The position numbers were made by a program, and so were the translations under genes. From the NCBI RefSeq assembly GCF_019603315.1, contig NZ_CP080649.1, positions 1,069,501 to 1,133,500 of the forward strand: a DNA stretch of 64,000 bases, written 5' to 3'. Positions 43,067 to 52,036 of the stretch are shown here, piece by piece; positions within the stretch are counted from its first letter, which is position 1; the number at the start of each line of letters is the position of its first letter. The notes beneath the pieces are model-generated. The model saw only the letters and a list, made by a program, of their open reading frames with translations. It searched no databases and was not told where the DNA came from. This DNA comes from Ruficoccus sp. ZRK36 (GTDB lineage: Bacteria > Verrucomicrobiota > Verrucomicrobiia > Opitutales > Cerasicoccaceae).

Positions 43067-43663
43067 TTACTGGAGGTTGCCGAGCATGAGCTCGTCGGAG
43101 AGGCGTCGGATGGTGGCGGGCAGGAGCTCGTGCTCTGCGGCGTGGACCTTTGCCTCGACGGCTTCCAGCGGCTCGCCTTTTTCGATCGGCACGCGTGTTT
43201 GGCCGAGTATTTCGCCAGCGTCGATCTCGGGGGTGACCCAGTGGACGGTGCAGCCGGTCTCGGCATCACCGGCCTCGATGGCGCGCTGGATGGAGTGCAG
43301 GCCGGGATACTTGGGCAGGAGGCTGGGGTGCAGGTTGATGATGCGCCCGTTAAAGGCCTCGATAAAGGGCGGCTTGATCACCCGCATGAAGCCGGCCAGC
43401 ACGATGAAGTCCGGCTGCAGGCGCTGGATGGTCTCGATCCAGTGGGCTTCGGCTTCGCCTTCGAGCTTGGTTTTGAACTTACCCGGATGCAGGTAAAAGG
43501 CGGGCACGTCAAAACGCGGGCCAAGCTTGAGCATGGGGGCCTCGGGCTTGTCGCAGAAGATACCCACGACCTGGGCCAGTCCGAGCTTGCCGTCGTCCTG
43601 TGCTTTGAGGATGGCCTCGGCATTACTGCCACGGCCGGAACCAAGTAATACGATGCGTACCAT
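43067..43663 (-). CDS. purN: Phosphoribosylglycinamide formyltransferase
   Basis: 198 residues from ATG 43663; longer upstream frames have no family similarity. Motifs: LLGSGRGSNAEAIL (phosphate loop), VLAGFMRVI, the formyl-transfer motif NLHPSLLPKYPGLHSIQRAI (Asn and His catalytic), and GCTVHWVTPEIDAGEILGQ with the essential Asp. It transfers a formyl group from 10-formyl-THF in purine synthesis. It follows the heptose adenylyltransferase gene by 13 bp. Confidence 0.96.
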   Translation of the reverse strand: MVRIVLLGSGRGSNAEAILKAQDDGKLGLAQVVGIFCDKPEAPMLKLGPRFDVPAFYLHPGKFKTKLEGEAEAHWIETIQRLQPDFIVLAGFMRVIKPPFIEAFNGRIINLHPSLLPKYPGLHSIQRAIEAGDAETGCTVHWVTPEIDAGEILGQTRVPIEKGEPLEAVEAKVHAAEHELLPATIRRLSDELMLGNLQ

Positions 43664-43676
43664 GTAAAGTTGGGGG

Positions 43677-44183
43677 TCAGAATGTGTCGGCGGCAGCGCG
43701 GATCTTCGCGATGAGCGAAGTGGTGCTGTAGCCTTCGAGAAAAGGCAGGAAGCGGATGTCGGTCCCGCAGGCTTCGAGCGCCGCGCGCTCCTCGGGGTTG
43801 AGGCTGCCGATGTCGTAGTCACCGGCCTTGACGTATACGTCTGGCTGCAGCACCTGAATCTCGTGAGTCAGCCGCGGCGTGTGAAAGATGACAAGCGCGT
43901 CGATAAAGGGCAGGTTCCCCATCAGGTAGGCGCGCTCTTGTTCGCTCTGCACGGGGCGGGTGGGGCCTTTCAGCGCCTGCACGCTCTTATCGCCGTTGAG
44001 GGCGACATAGAGCCGGTCACCCTGCTCGGCGGCTTTCTTCAGGAAAAACAGATGCCCGGTATGCAGCAGGTCGAAGCATCCGTTGGTGAGCACGACTTTT
44101 TCCCCGGCCTGGCGGGCGTCTTCACGCTGGCGGGCAGCGTCGTCGAGGCTGAGAAGCTTGGGGATGTCGAGTGCGGGCGGCAT
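43677..44183 (-). CDS. D-glycero-beta-D-manno-heptose 1-phosphate adenylyltransferase (RfaE2/HldE C-terminal type)
   Basis: 168 residues. The nucleotidyltransferase signature is VLTNGCFDLLHTGHLFFLKK (HxGH), with GPTRPVQSEQERAYLMGNLP and KAGDYDIGSLNPEE later. It makes ADP-heptose precursor for the LPS inner core; in this organism it is a free-standing protein, not fused to the kinase half. Presence supports a lipopolysaccharide-bearing outer membrane. Located between the rodZ-like gene and purN on the minus strand. Confidence 0.93.
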   Translation of the reverse strand: MPPALDIPKLLSLDDAARQREDARQAGEKVVLTNGCFDLLHTGHLFFLKKAAEQGDRLYVALNGDKSVQALKGPTRPVQSEQERAYLMGNLPFIDALVIFHTPRLTHEIQVLQPDVYVKAGDYDIGSLNPEERAALEACGTDIRFLPFLEGYSTTSLIAKIRAAADTF

Positions 44184-44259
44184 AAAGTCCGCATACTTCG
44201 CCCGCTATGGCTTGGGGTCAAGCTTTAGCCCGCTCCTCGGTACGACTAGGGCACTCCGC

Positions 44260-45156
44260 CTAGCGGCTCTGGGGAGGAGCGATCGGACCGTCCATGCCGT
44301 AGTAGGTCTGGCGCAGTCCGGTCTGGTTGGACTTGTAGCGCTGACCGTCGATCTCGACCGTGACGTTCTGGATCTCAGGGCTGACCACGCGGATGGTACC
44401 GGCGCGGCTCAGGGTCGTAGACTGACCGTCACTGAGGTTGCCCTTAAAGAGTTCCTGCAGGTCGCTTTCCTGGCGTACGAGTACGTAGGCATTACCGCCG
44501 GTGGCGGTGATGGTCACGTCGCCAGCTTCGGCAGGTGTGGTGGCGGGCTGGAGGGGGGTGGTCGTTGAACTCCCGCTGGAGACGGCGGAGGCCGGGGCGG
44601 TGTCGTCCTCAACCGCTGGATCACTCGGGCTGATGAGCATGTTGACGAGGACGGCCAGCAGGCCGACCAGTACAAACGTGCCTGCTACGATGAGGCCGAT
44701 TTTCCAGTAAAGGGATTTGTCCGTGTTCTGCTCGACCGGATCAGCCGGGCCGTCGTGGGCGCTGCTCGGGCGGTCCTTGAGGCGTGCGGTCTTGACCACT
44801 TTCGGGCTGTGCTCGCCAAAGGGCGGGGCGGAGTCCGTGCTGCCGAGAGTCTTTGTCTCTTCGGGCAGATCCATGCGGCCGAAGAACTCGCGGCTGTCGC
44901 GCTTGTTGGCCAGCTTGCTGGACCCGAGCAGGACGGCGTTGTAGTCCGTCATCAGCTTGTCGGTATCGAGCTTGAGGTAGTGGCCGTAAATTTTCAGGAA
45001 GCCGCGCTTATAAACATCGGGCAGATCGAAATCGAACTGGTTGTTCTCGAAGTTCATGAGGAAATCGCTGCGGATTTTCGTTCCTTCGGCAGCTTCGCGG
45101 ATGGAGATACCCTGCCGCTTGCGCGCTTCCTCTAATCTGTCTCCGATGTTTGGCAT
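44260..45156 (-). CDS. RodZ-like helix-turn-helix and DUF4115 membrane protein
   Basis: 298 residues. An N-terminal HTH_25 domain (GDRLEEARKRQGISIREAAE, then VYKRGFLKIYGHYLKLDTDK) is followed by a disordered linker, one membrane helix (about residues 153-177, LYWKIGLIVAGTFVLVGLLA) and a periplasmic beta-domain with VTITATGGNAYVLVRQESDL and TTLSRAGTIRVVSPEIQNV. RodZ proteins link MreB to the cell wall elongation machinery in the family. The order of domains and length fit. It follows ftsK, which helps division, after a palindrome-rich gap. Its stop TAG is the loop of a short CCGC/GCGG hairpin. Confidence 0.88.
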   Translation of the reverse strand: MPNIGDRLEEARKRQGISIREAAEGTKIRSDFLMNFENNQFDFDLPDVYKRGFLKIYGHYLKLDTDKLMTDYNAVLLGSSKLANKRDSREFFGRMDLPEETKTLGSTDSAPPFGEHSPKVVKTARLKDRPSSAHDGPADPVEQNTDKSLYWKIGLIVAGTFVLVGLLAVLVNMLISPSDPAVEDDTAPASAVSSGSSTTTPLQPATTPAEAGDVTITATGGNAYVLVRQESDLQELFKGNLSDGQSTTLSRAGTIRVVSPEIQNVTVEIDGQRYKSNQTGLRQTYYGMDGPIAPPQSR

Positions 45157-45210
45157 GTAAAATCCTGAGTCTGTGAGAATTCCCTAACGGATGGCAAGGC
45201 AGAAAGCAGG

Positions 45211-45270
45211 GTGCGTGACCACACTGAACAAACATGGGGCGAGGCACCATCGCTCACTGCGTTCGCTCCC
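45211..45270 (+). repeat. Dispersed palindromic repeat, copy between ftsK and the rodZ-like gene
   Basis: GTGCGTGACCACACTG (45211-45226) matches 49164-49179 at 15 of 16 positions. CGCTCACTGCGTTCGCT (45251-45267) matches 51864-51880 exactly and 49202-49218 with one change. The element covers part of the 242-bp gap before the rodZ-like gene. Confidence 0.65.
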
Positions 45271-45332
45271 TCAATTATTCTCCGATTGCGCAAGAGGAGT
45301 TCGCTTGAGTTGGCGCAACTACCGTTGCCCAG

Positions 45333-45398
45333 GCCGCCACTTCAGGCGGCGGCTTCAGTGATGTGTGAGCATCACGCGGGTCCAGGGCTATGCCCTGG
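45333..45398 (-). repeat. Three consecutive small hairpins abutting the ftsK stop
   Basis: GCCGCC/GGCGGC (45333-45350), GTGATG/CATCAC (45358-45375) and CCAGGGC-TAT-GCCCTGG (45382-45398) follow each other. The last ends at the base next to the ftsK stop codon (45399-45401). They form a REP-like structure that may end or protect the ftsK transcript. Confidence 0.6.
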
Positions 45399-48017
45399 TT
45401 ACAGGCTGTCCAGGTCGCGCATGATCTCGCGGGGGCTGGAGCCGTTCTCGGGGCCGACGATGCCCTCGTCTTCGAGGATCTCCATGATGCGGGCGGCGCG
45501 GTTGTAGCCGATCTTGAGGCGGCGCTGGAGCATCGAGGTGGAGGCGCGCTTGGTGGCTCGGAGCACGTCGATGGCAGCGGGTACGAGCTCGTCGTCCCAT
45601 TCTCCCTCGGCACCGCCGCCGCCTTCCTCGCCACCGGCTTCGATCTGCTGCTGCACCTCTTCGGCGAAGCTCGGGTCCCCATTCTTGTCGTTGAGGAAAT
45701 CTACAATGCCGTTGATCTCGTCGTCGGAGACGAAGGCACCCTGAGCACGGACGAGGTTCGAGGTGCCGGGAGGCACGAAGAGCATGTCGCCCTTACCGAT
45801 GAGGGCCTCGGCACCGCCCTGGTCGAGGATGGTGCGGCTGTCGACCTTGGAGGCGACCTTGAAGGAGACGCGGGTGGGCAAGTTGGCCTTGATCACGCCG
45901 GTGATGACGTTCACGGAGGGGCGCTGGGTGGCCAGGATGAGGTGGATGCCGGCGGCACGGGCGAGCTGGGCGAGGCGGGCAATCCCCGTCTCGATGTCCT
46001 GCGGGGCGACCATCATGAGGTCGGCCAGCTCGTCAATGATGCACACGATGTAGTGCATGCGCTTGTCGGGGATCTCGAACTCCACGTCGTCGTCGCGGGG
46101 GACTTCCAGGTTGGAAGCGGCTGCGCGCTCCTCCGGGCTCATGGCCGAAGACATTTCTGCCTCGCGGGCCTCGGCCTCGGCGCGTTCCTTTTTGTTCTTC
46201 GCGATCTTGGCGTTAAAGCCAGCGATATTGCGCACGCCTACCTTGGCGAAAATCTGGTAGCGCCGTTCCATTTCGCTGATCAGGTACTTGAGCGCGCCGG
46301 GCACCTTCTTGGGCTCGGTCACGACCGGGATCAGCATGTGCGGCAGCTTGTTGTAGACCTGCATTTCCACGACCTTCGGGTCCACCATGAGGAAGCGCAG
46401 GTCCTCGGGGGCGGCGTGGTAGAGCAGGGAGGCGATGACGGAGTTGATGCAGACCGTCTTACCCGAGCCGGTGGAACCGGCGATGAGCATGTGGGGCATG
46501 CGGGTCAGGTCTTCGACAATGGGCTTGCCGGTCACGTCCTTACCCAGGACGACCGGGATCTCGGCCTTGGACTCGGCCCATGCGCGGGACTCGACGATCT
46601 CGCGCATCGTTACGGGCAGGGGCTTGGGGTTGGGCACCTCGATGCCGACCGTGCCCTTACCGGGGACGGGGGCGAGGATGCGCACCGCCTCGGCCCGCAG
46701 GCCCAGGGCGAGGTTTTTGTCCAGGTTGAGAATCTTCTCTACGCGCACGCCGGGAGCGGGCACGATCTCGTAGCGGGTGATGACCGGCCCGGTCTGGACC
46801 TCGGCGGGCTCCACCTTGACGTTAAACTCGTCCAGAATGCGGGCGATGTCGCGGGCGCGCTCCTGATGCTCCTCGGGGGAGGCGTGGTTTTCGCCGGGCT
46901 GCACGGGCTCGTTGAGCAGCTCGATCGAGGGGAAGGTGTGGTTACCCTTTTTCTCAGGGCGGGTGATGCGGGCCTTTTCAGTGACCTCGCTGTCCAGAAT
47001 CTTGAGTGGATGCTGGGTGACGGAGAGGGGCTTGCGGGCCTGAGCCTTGTCTTCGGCCTCTTTCTTGCGGGTGAGGTTAAAGATGGCAGGGCCTTTCTTC
47101 GGGCCGGAGGCGGCAGCAGGCTCAGGAGCGGGGGGAGGTGGCTCTTCCACGGGCGCAGCTTCTTCCGGGGCGGTGCCGGGCGTGATGATGGCTTCATCTT
47201 CGCTGCGCAGGGAGGGCTTGCGCTCTTCCTTCTTGGGCGGCGGTGCCTTCTTGCTGGGGAAAACCCCCTTGATCGAACGCTCGGGCGGCGCCTGCTTGGC
47301 ACGGGCGGCTTTAAGTTCGGCCTGGCGCTCCTTGCGGGCTTTGCGCTTTTGCTCCAGGCGCTCCAGCGTTTGCTGCAGGTTGTCCGTAAACAGAAACAGC
47401 CCGCTCACGAGGAAAATCAGCAGGATGAGCAGGCTCGTGCCAAAGGAACCGGCGTACTTGATCGCCAGGTTATTGAAGACCAGACGGCCCATGAGCCCCC
47501 CGAGTCCGTTAAAGTAGTAGCGACGCTCCGGGGCACCCTGGCTGGTGGTAAGAATCTGCAGGCCGGTATCGGTCGATGCGGGAGCGTTCCAACTGAACTC
47601 CTCCGGGCGCGGCGTTTCGAAGACTTGCTCATCGACGAGGGTGGACAGACCGGTCAGCGAGATCAGGAAGAACACAGCCGAGATCGCCAGGCGCAGGCGG
47701 ACCCGGTGGGCCTGCCGGAAAAGCAGGAGATAGCTGATCCAGAACAGCAGCAGCGGGATCAGCCACGAGACGATCCCGAACAGCCAAAACGTCCGGTATG
47801 CCAGCTCGGCGCCAAGGGTGCCCGTGAGGTTCTGGTCCGAGTCCCCGCCGACATGCAGATGCGGCGACTGGCTCGGGTTAAAGTCCAGCAAGGCAACAAT
47901 ATAGATGATGCTGAGAGCCAGCACCACCAAGGCCCAGAAAGGCTTGGACTGGGGTTGGCGCGGGGCGAAAGATGTTTTCTCCTGCGTGGCGGCAGGTTTT
48001 TTCGAGAAGAGGCCCAT
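45399..48017 (-). CDS. ftsK: DNA translocase FtsK/SpoIIIE
   Basis: 872 residues from ATG 48017 (ATG 48032 and 48071 are alternatives). Four to five N-terminal membrane helices (LVVLALSIIYIVALLDF, LFGIVSWLIPLLLFWISYLL, LAISAVFFLISLTGLSTLVD, SLLILLIFLVSGLFLFTDNL) are followed by a Lys/Glu/Pro-rich linker and the motor. The motor has Walker A LIAGSTGSGKTVCINSV and Walker B YIVCIIDELADLMMVAP. The C-terminal gamma winged helix (STSMLQRRLKIGYNRAARIM) reads KOPS-like sequences. It pumps chromosome ends through the septum and activates XerCD. First gene of a leftward run. Confidence 0.96.
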   Translation of the reverse strand: MGLFSKKPAATQEKTSFAPRQPQSKPFWALVVLALSIIYIVALLDFNPSQSPHLHVGGDSDQNLTGTLGAELAYRTFWLFGIVSWLIPLLLFWISYLLLFRQAHRVRLRLAISAVFFLISLTGLSTLVDEQVFETPRPEEFSWNAPASTDTGLQILTTSQGAPERRYYFNGLGGLMGRLVFNNLAIKYAGSFGTSLLILLIFLVSGLFLFTDNLQQTLERLEQKRKARKERQAELKAARAKQAPPERSIKGVFPSKKAPPPKKEERKPSLRSEDEAIITPGTAPEEAAPVEEPPPPAPEPAAASGPKKGPAIFNLTRKKEAEDKAQARKPLSVTQHPLKILDSEVTEKARITRPEKKGNHTFPSIELLNEPVQPGENHASPEEHQERARDIARILDEFNVKVEPAEVQTGPVITRYEIVPAPGVRVEKILNLDKNLALGLRAEAVRILAPVPGKGTVGIEVPNPKPLPVTMREIVESRAWAESKAEIPVVLGKDVTGKPIVEDLTRMPHMLIAGSTGSGKTVCINSVIASLLYHAAPEDLRFLMVDPKVVEMQVYNKLPHMLIPVVTEPKKVPGALKYLISEMERRYQIFAKVGVRNIAGFNAKIAKNKKERAEAEAREAEMSSAMSPEERAAASNLEVPRDDDVEFEIPDKRMHYIVCIIDELADLMMVAPQDIETGIARLAQLARAAGIHLILATQRPSVNVITGVIKANLPTRVSFKVASKVDSRTILDQGGAEALIGKGDMLFVPPGTSNLVRAQGAFVSDDEINGIVDFLNDKNGDPSFAEEVQQQIEAGGEEGGGGAEGEWDDELVPAAIDVLRATKRASTSMLQRRLKIGYNRAARIMEILEDEGIVGPENGSSPREIMRDLDSL

Positions 48018-48214
48018 TTCCAAAAAGACCATCCTACCCGTGCTGCGTTCAAAAACAAGCCCGAACCCCAATACCGGTAGTTTTCATGACTGCATCAAGT
48101 GGTGTGCGGTAGGTAGGCAGGCCCCTTGACCCCAGCCGGGGCGGATTATACCCCCAATGACGATAGGATCACCCTGACATTGACCGCCGCTGCCGGGGAC
48201 TTTAGCGTTGGGTC

Positions 48215-49171
48215 ATGCGCTTTTACGCTTTCAAACCTATTTATCAGGAACGTGTCTGGGGCGGACGTGGTCTGGCAGACCAACTCGGGCGGGCTCTGCC
48301 CGGCGAGGCCCCTATCGGCGAGAGCTGGGAGATTGTGGATCGCCCCGAGGCCCAGTCTGTCGTGGCCGAAGGGCCGCAGGCAGGGCTGACCCTGCGTGAA
48401 CTGGTGGAAAAGCACGCCGACACCGTGATGGGGCCCGGCTACGATGCCTCGACCCCCTTTCCGATTCTGGTCAAGTGGCTGGACTGTCAGGACCGTCTGA
48501 GCCTGCAGGTTCACCCCCCGGCAGACATCGCTCCGAGCCTCGGCGGCGAGCCCAAGACCGAAAACTGGTACGTGGCCGAGGCCGAGCCGCACGCGGCCAT
48601 GCTCATCGGGCTGAAAAACGGCGTCACCCGCGAGGAATTTGAAACCGCCCTGCGCGAAAACCGGGCCGAGCCTCTCGTGCACCGTATCCCCGCCAAAAAG
48701 GGCGAGTCGATGTTTGTGCGCAGTGGCCGCCTGCACGCGCTGGACGCCGGTTGCCTGATCCTGGAGATCCAGCAAAACTCCGATACGACCTACCGCGTGT
48801 ACGACTGGGGGCGTGTCGGGCTCGACGGCCAGCCGCGCCAGCTCCACATCGAGGAGTCCCTCAAGTGTATCGAGTTCAACGACTACGAGCCGGACCTCCT
48901 GCGTCCGGTGGGCGACAAGCAAGTCATCGCCGAATCCGAGCTGTTTAACATCACCCGCTATACACTCCGCTCTGGCCAGAAGCTGGAGTTCCCCGCCGGG
49001 GAGCAGCCGCGTCTGATCGGTGTGGTCGACGGTGCGCTGCGCGACTGTGCGGACGAGACCACAATCGGTCGCAGTGCAAATGTTCTGCTTCCCTATGCGG
49101 AGAGCTTCACGCTGGAGGCCATTCACTCGCCGACCACCGTGCTGGTGACGGATGGTTTCGGGGGTGCGTGA
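48215..49171 (+). CDS. manA: Mannose-6-phosphate isomerase, class I
   Basis: 318 residues, a short class I enzyme. Cupin-type metal ligands: FPILVKWLDCQDRLSLQVHP (Gln/His), then PKTENWYVAEAEPHAAMLIG (Glu), VRSGRLHALDAGCLILEIQQ (His), and DTTYRVYDWGRVG (Arg). It interconverts mannose-6-P and fructose-6-P with zinc and can supply GDP-mannose for exopolysaccharide. The stop codon TGA starts the loop of a hairpin (49164-49177) that begins a copy of the dispersed repeat. Confidence 0.94.
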   Translation: MRFYAFKPIYQERVWGGRGLADQLGRALPGEAPIGESWEIVDRPEAQSVVAEGPQAGLTLRELVEKHADTVMGPGYDASTPFPILVKWLDCQDRLSLQVHPPADIAPSLGGEPKTENWYVAEAEPHAAMLIGLKNGVTREEFETALRENRAEPLVHRIPAKKGESMFVRSGRLHALDAGCLILEIQQNSDTTYRVYDWGRVGLDGQPRQLHIEESLKCIEFNDYEPDLLRPVGDKQVIAESELFNITRYTLRSGQKLEFPAGEQPRLIGVVDGALRDCADETTIGRSANVLLPYAESFTLEAIHSPTTVLVTDGFGGA

Positions 49172-49220
49172 CCGCACTGGCCATTGATGGGGTTTGCCCG
49201 TCGCTCACTGCGTTTGCTGC
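49164..49220 (+). repeat. Dispersed palindromic repeat overlapping the manA stop
   Basis: Starts with GTGCG-TGAC-CGCAC containing the stop codon (49169-49171), then a diverged copy of the unit found after dnaJ, including CGCTCACTGCGTTTGCT (49202-49218). Confidence 0.65.
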
Positions 49221-49256
49221 TTTGGTCACCATCATTGATAACAGCTTCTCTCACCG

Positions 49257-50057
49257 ATGCTAAAACTCCTCTTTAAACCCATTGGCTGTCTGGGCTCGGT
49301 GCTGGCGACACTGCTGGTGCTGGCGGTGATTGCGCTCATCGTACTGTTTTGGGTGGCCGAGGCGTGGACCCCGAAGTTCGTCTCTGAGTGGATGGAGCAG
49401 CATAGCGGCTTTGACGTGCAGATCGACGACGCCAACCTCGAGCTGCTTTCGCAGGAGATCGTCTTTGAGGACATCGTGGTGGGAAATCCCCCCGGTTTCC
49501 CGGAGGAGAGTTTCCTGCACATCCGTGGGCTCAGTGTGAAGCTGCCCCTGACTGCGGTGGCTGAGGGAGACTGGCGCGCGCGAGAGGTGGATATGGTGAT
49601 TGATTCGCTCACCGTGGTCATCCCCGAGCGTGGTCCCAGTAACCTGGCGGCCTTTATCGATGCGGTGGGATACGAGCCGACCATCAGTGATCAAGCCGCC
49701 GCCACGGCGCTTGCCGATGGCCCGCAGCTGGAGAGCTTCCGGCTCGCGATCCGCGAGGTTATTATCGAGAACCACTCCATCGGTCGCCCGGACATTGCCC
49801 GCTACAAGGTGGAGTACGTGGGCGAATTTACCGGTGTGAGCCTGAGTTCGGAGGTTTTCCCGGAGGTGCAGCAGGCGTTGCGGCAGAGTGGGTTGCCCGG
49901 TTTCGGGCCGGCCTTTTTCCGGGCGCTTTTTGCGACTTTTCCGGTTCAGTGTTTCGCGGATATCGAGCCGCGTACGCCCGAAATTATCCCCGATAAAATC
50001 GACACACTGATCCGTGAACACGGTGAAGATGCTAAAAAAGCCCTTGAATCTCTCTAA
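49257..50057 (+). CDS. Short AsmA-like membrane-anchored protein
   Basis: 266 residues. An N-terminal membrane helix (about residues 10-37, VLATLLVLAVIALIVLFWVA) is followed by an AsmA-type N-terminal domain: FDVQIDDANLELLSQEIVFE, DIVVGNPPGFPEESFLHIRG, VDMVIDSLTVVIPERGPSNL. Many relatives annotated as AsmA or DUF748 share this layout but are longer, so it is a short version and no C-terminal AsmA domain is seen. Located in the inner membrane with the rest periplasmic. It precedes grpE by 9 bp. The stop lies in a 5-bp hairpin (50047-50061). Confidence 0.75.
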   Translation: MLKLLFKPIGCLGSVLATLLVLAVIALIVLFWVAEAWTPKFVSEWMEQHSGFDVQIDDANLELLSQEIVFEDIVVGNPPGFPEESFLHIRGLSVKLPLTAVAEGDWRAREVDMVIDSLTVVIPERGPSNLAAFIDAVGYEPTISDQAAATALADGPQLESFRLAIREVIIENHSIGRPDIARYKVEYVGEFTGVSLSSEVFPEVQQALRQSGLPGFGPAFFRALFATFPVQCFADIEPRTPEIIPDKIDTLIREHGEDAKKALESL

Positions 50058-50066
50058 GATTGGGTA

Positions 50067-50687
50067 ATGGTTTCTCCCCTTACACAAATGTCTATGAAGG
50101 AGAAACCCGAAAGCAACGAACCGGAAGCGGCCACCGAGGCACAGGCCGCGCCTGCGCCGGAAGAAGCGGTCGCTCCTGAGGAGGCTTCCGCCGAAGCCGG
50201 CTCGGAGACGGCAAAGCTGCTCGCCGAGCTCGACAAAGCCCAGGCCCAGGCCAAGGACTACGAGGACCGCTACCTGCGCTCCATGGCCGATCTGGATAAT
50301 TTCCGCCGCCGCGCCGCCCGCGAAAAGGAAGAGTCGCGCCTGCTGGCCAACGCTGTCCTGATCGAGGAGTTGCTGCCCGCGCTTGATAATTTTCGTCTCG
50401 GCCTCGCTGCCGCCGGTAACCACCCGGAAGCCGCCGAGGTGGCTAAAGGCTTCGAAGTCGTCGCTGCCCAGCTGCGCCAGGTCCTCAACGGCCATGGCCT
50501 TGAGGTGATCGAACCCGCCCCCGGCGAGGACTTCGACCACAACCTGCACGAGGCTGTCTCGCAAAGCCCGAGCGACGAAATCGCCGACAACAAGGTGCTC
50601 ACCCTCGTCCGGGCGGGCTACCAGCTCAACCAGCGCCTGCTGCGCCCGGCTTCGGTCGTGGTCTCCAGCGGCCCCGCCGAAGGTTGA
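50067..50687 (+). CDS. grpE: Nucleotide exchange factor GrpE
   Basis: 206 residues. A disordered Glu/Ala-rich N-terminus (about 1-55), a long coiled coil (about 55-115) with DYEDRYLRSMADLDNFRRRA, and the beta-domain (GLEVIEPAPGEDFDHNLHEA, then VLTLVRAGYQLNQRLLRPAS). It releases ADP from DnaK. dnaJ follows 6 bp later; dnaK is not in the window. ATG 50067 is used, but ATGs at 50088 and 50094 are possible and no ribosome-binding site decides. Confidence 0.95.
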   Translation: MVSPLTQMSMKEKPESNEPEAATEAQAAPAPEEAVAPEEASAEAGSETAKLLAELDKAQAQAKDYEDRYLRSMADLDNFRRRAAREKEESRLLANAVLIEELLPALDNFRLGLAAAGNHPEAAEVAKGFEVVAAQLRQVLNGHGLEVIEPAPGEDFDHNLHEAVSQSPSDEIADNKVLTLVRAGYQLNQRLLRPASVVVSSGPAEG

Positions 50688-50693
50688 TCCAGG

Positions 50694-51824
50694 ATGGCGA
50701 ATAAAGATTACTACGAACTGCTCGGCGTGAGCCGGGAGGCTACCGAGCAGGAAATTAAAAAGGCCTACCGTAAGCTGGCCATGAAGTATCACCCGGACAA
50801 AAATCCGGGCGATGCCGAGGCCGAGGCCAAGTTTAAGGAGATCGGCCACGCCTACGAGGTCCTCAGCAACGAGGACAAGCGTGCCGCCTACGACCGCTAC
50901 GGGCATGCCGCCTTTGAGCAGGGCGGCGGGCGCAGCGCCGGGGGCGGTTTCCATGATCCCTTCGACATCTTCCGCGAGGTCTTCAACAGCGGCGGCGGTG
51001 GCGGAGGCGGTATCTTCGAGGAATTCTTCGGTGGCGGCAGTCGCGGCCCGCAGCGCGGGAACGACCTGCGCTACGATCTGGAGATTTCGCTGGAGGAAGC
51101 GGCTGAGGGCGTCGAAAAGACGATCAAGTATCGCCGTCAGGCCGCCTGTGATAAGTGCCACGGCTCCGGTGCCGAGCCCGGCAGCAGTGAAAAGACCTGC
51201 CCGACCTGTAACGGTCACGGCCAGGTCATCAGCTCGCGCGGTTTCTTTCAGGTGCGTCAGGCCTGCCCGACCTGCGGTGGGCGCGGCAAAGTCGTCGAAA
51301 AGCCCTGCTCGAAGTGCTCGGGCCACGGCGTCGTCGATGAGACGCATACGCTCAAGGTAAAGATCCCTGCCGGGGTCGATACCGGCTCACGCCTGCGCTC
51401 AGCAGGTAGTGGCGAGGCTGGCCCCTCCGGGGCACCCGCTGGCGACCTTTACGTGATCATCCACGTCAAGGAGCACGAGATTTTCGAGCGGCACGAGAGC
51501 GATCTTTACTGCCTGATCCCGATCAAGTTCACACTGGCCGCGCTCGGTGGCACCATCGAAGTGCCCACTCTCAAGGGTAAAGCCTCGCTGAAGGTTCCCG
51601 CCGGAACCCAGAGCGGTACGACCTTCCGCCTGCGCGGCAAGGGTATGCCCACGCTCCGCGGCGGACATCACGGTGACCAGCTTATCCAGGTCGAGATCGA
51701 GGTGCCGAAAAAGCTCAATGGTGAGCAGCGCGAGAAGCTGGAGGAGTTCGCCACCGCCTGCGGTGACGCCGACCAGCCCGTCAGCGAAAGCTTTTTCGAA
51801 AAAGCCAAGAAGTGGTTTGAGTAG
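50694..51824 (+). CDS. dnaJ: Chaperone protein DnaJ
   Basis: 376 residues. J-domain with HPD ([16 protein letters not shown]), a Gly/Phe-rich region (about 80-115), four zinc-finger CxxCxGxG-type motifs ([32 protein letters not shown]) and the C-terminal substrate domains ([20 protein letters not shown]). It delivers unfolded proteins to DnaK and stimulates ATP hydrolysis. Its TAG stop overlaps the first arm of a palindromic repeat. Confidence 0.97.
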   Translation: MANKDYYELLGVSREATEQEIKKAYRKLAMKYHPDKNPGDAEAEAKFKEIGHAYEVLSNEDKRAAYDRYGHAAFEQGGGRSAGGGFHDPFDIFREVFNSGGGGGGGIFEEFFGGGSRGPQRGNDLRYDLEISLEEAAEGVEKTIKYRRQAACDKCHGSGAEPGSSEKTCPTCNGHGQVISSRGFFQVRQACPTCGGRGKVVEKPCSKCSGHGVVDETHTLKVKIPAGVDTGSRLRSAGSGEAGPSGAPAGDLYVIIHVKEHEIFERHESDLYCLIPIKFTLAALGGTIEVPTLKGKASLKVPAGTQSGTTFRLRGKGMPTLRGGHHGDQLIQVEIEVPKKLNGEQREKLEEFATACGDADQPVSESFFEKAKKWFE

Positions 51825-51903
51825 CGGGTAGCACCCGCTGGCAATGATGGGGCTCTGCCCCATCGCTCACTGCGTTCGCTGCCCCAGCAGGGCGTAGCCC
51901 TGC
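51823..51903 (+). repeat. Dispersed palindromic repeat after dnaJ
   Basis: Three perfect stem-loops with 3-nt loops: AGCGGGT-AGC-ACCCGCT (51823-51839, beginning in the dnaJ stop), GATGGGGC-TCT-GCCCCATC (51846-51864) and GCAGGGC-GTA-GCCCTGC (51887-51903). The unit shares segments with 11394-11415, 45251-45267 and 49164-49220. Confidence 0.7.
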
Positions 51904-51970
51904 ACCCATGATCCTAACGAATGCTTGTCCAAATGGTGGCACCCAGTCTGGATGCTCTGCTAGGCGATCA

Positions 51971-52031
51971 CGATGCGCAGCATCGAAAGTGCAGGCTTCG
52001 TCTGCTGCGGGTCTGGGCTGCATAAGCCCAG
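51971..52031. repeat. Further small palindromes in the dnaJ/lipoate-ligase gap
   Basis: CGATGC-GCA-GCATCG (51971-51985) and CTGGGCT/AGCCCAG with a 5-nt loop (52013-52031) follow the repeat in the 212-bp gap between convergent genes. No gene is seen in this gap. Confidence 0.5.
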
Positions 52032-52036
52032 CGATA

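Noticed and set aside
45390-48080. Very long open frame antisense to ftsK
   Set aside because: It mirrors the ftsK codons, a result of high third-position GC and strong codon bias. The sequence is a Val/Gly/Asp-rich string without any recognisable motif.
49260-51347. Long antisense frame opposite the AsmA-like, grpE and dnaJ genes
   Set aside because: Crosses three well-supported genes and shows only compositional shadow.
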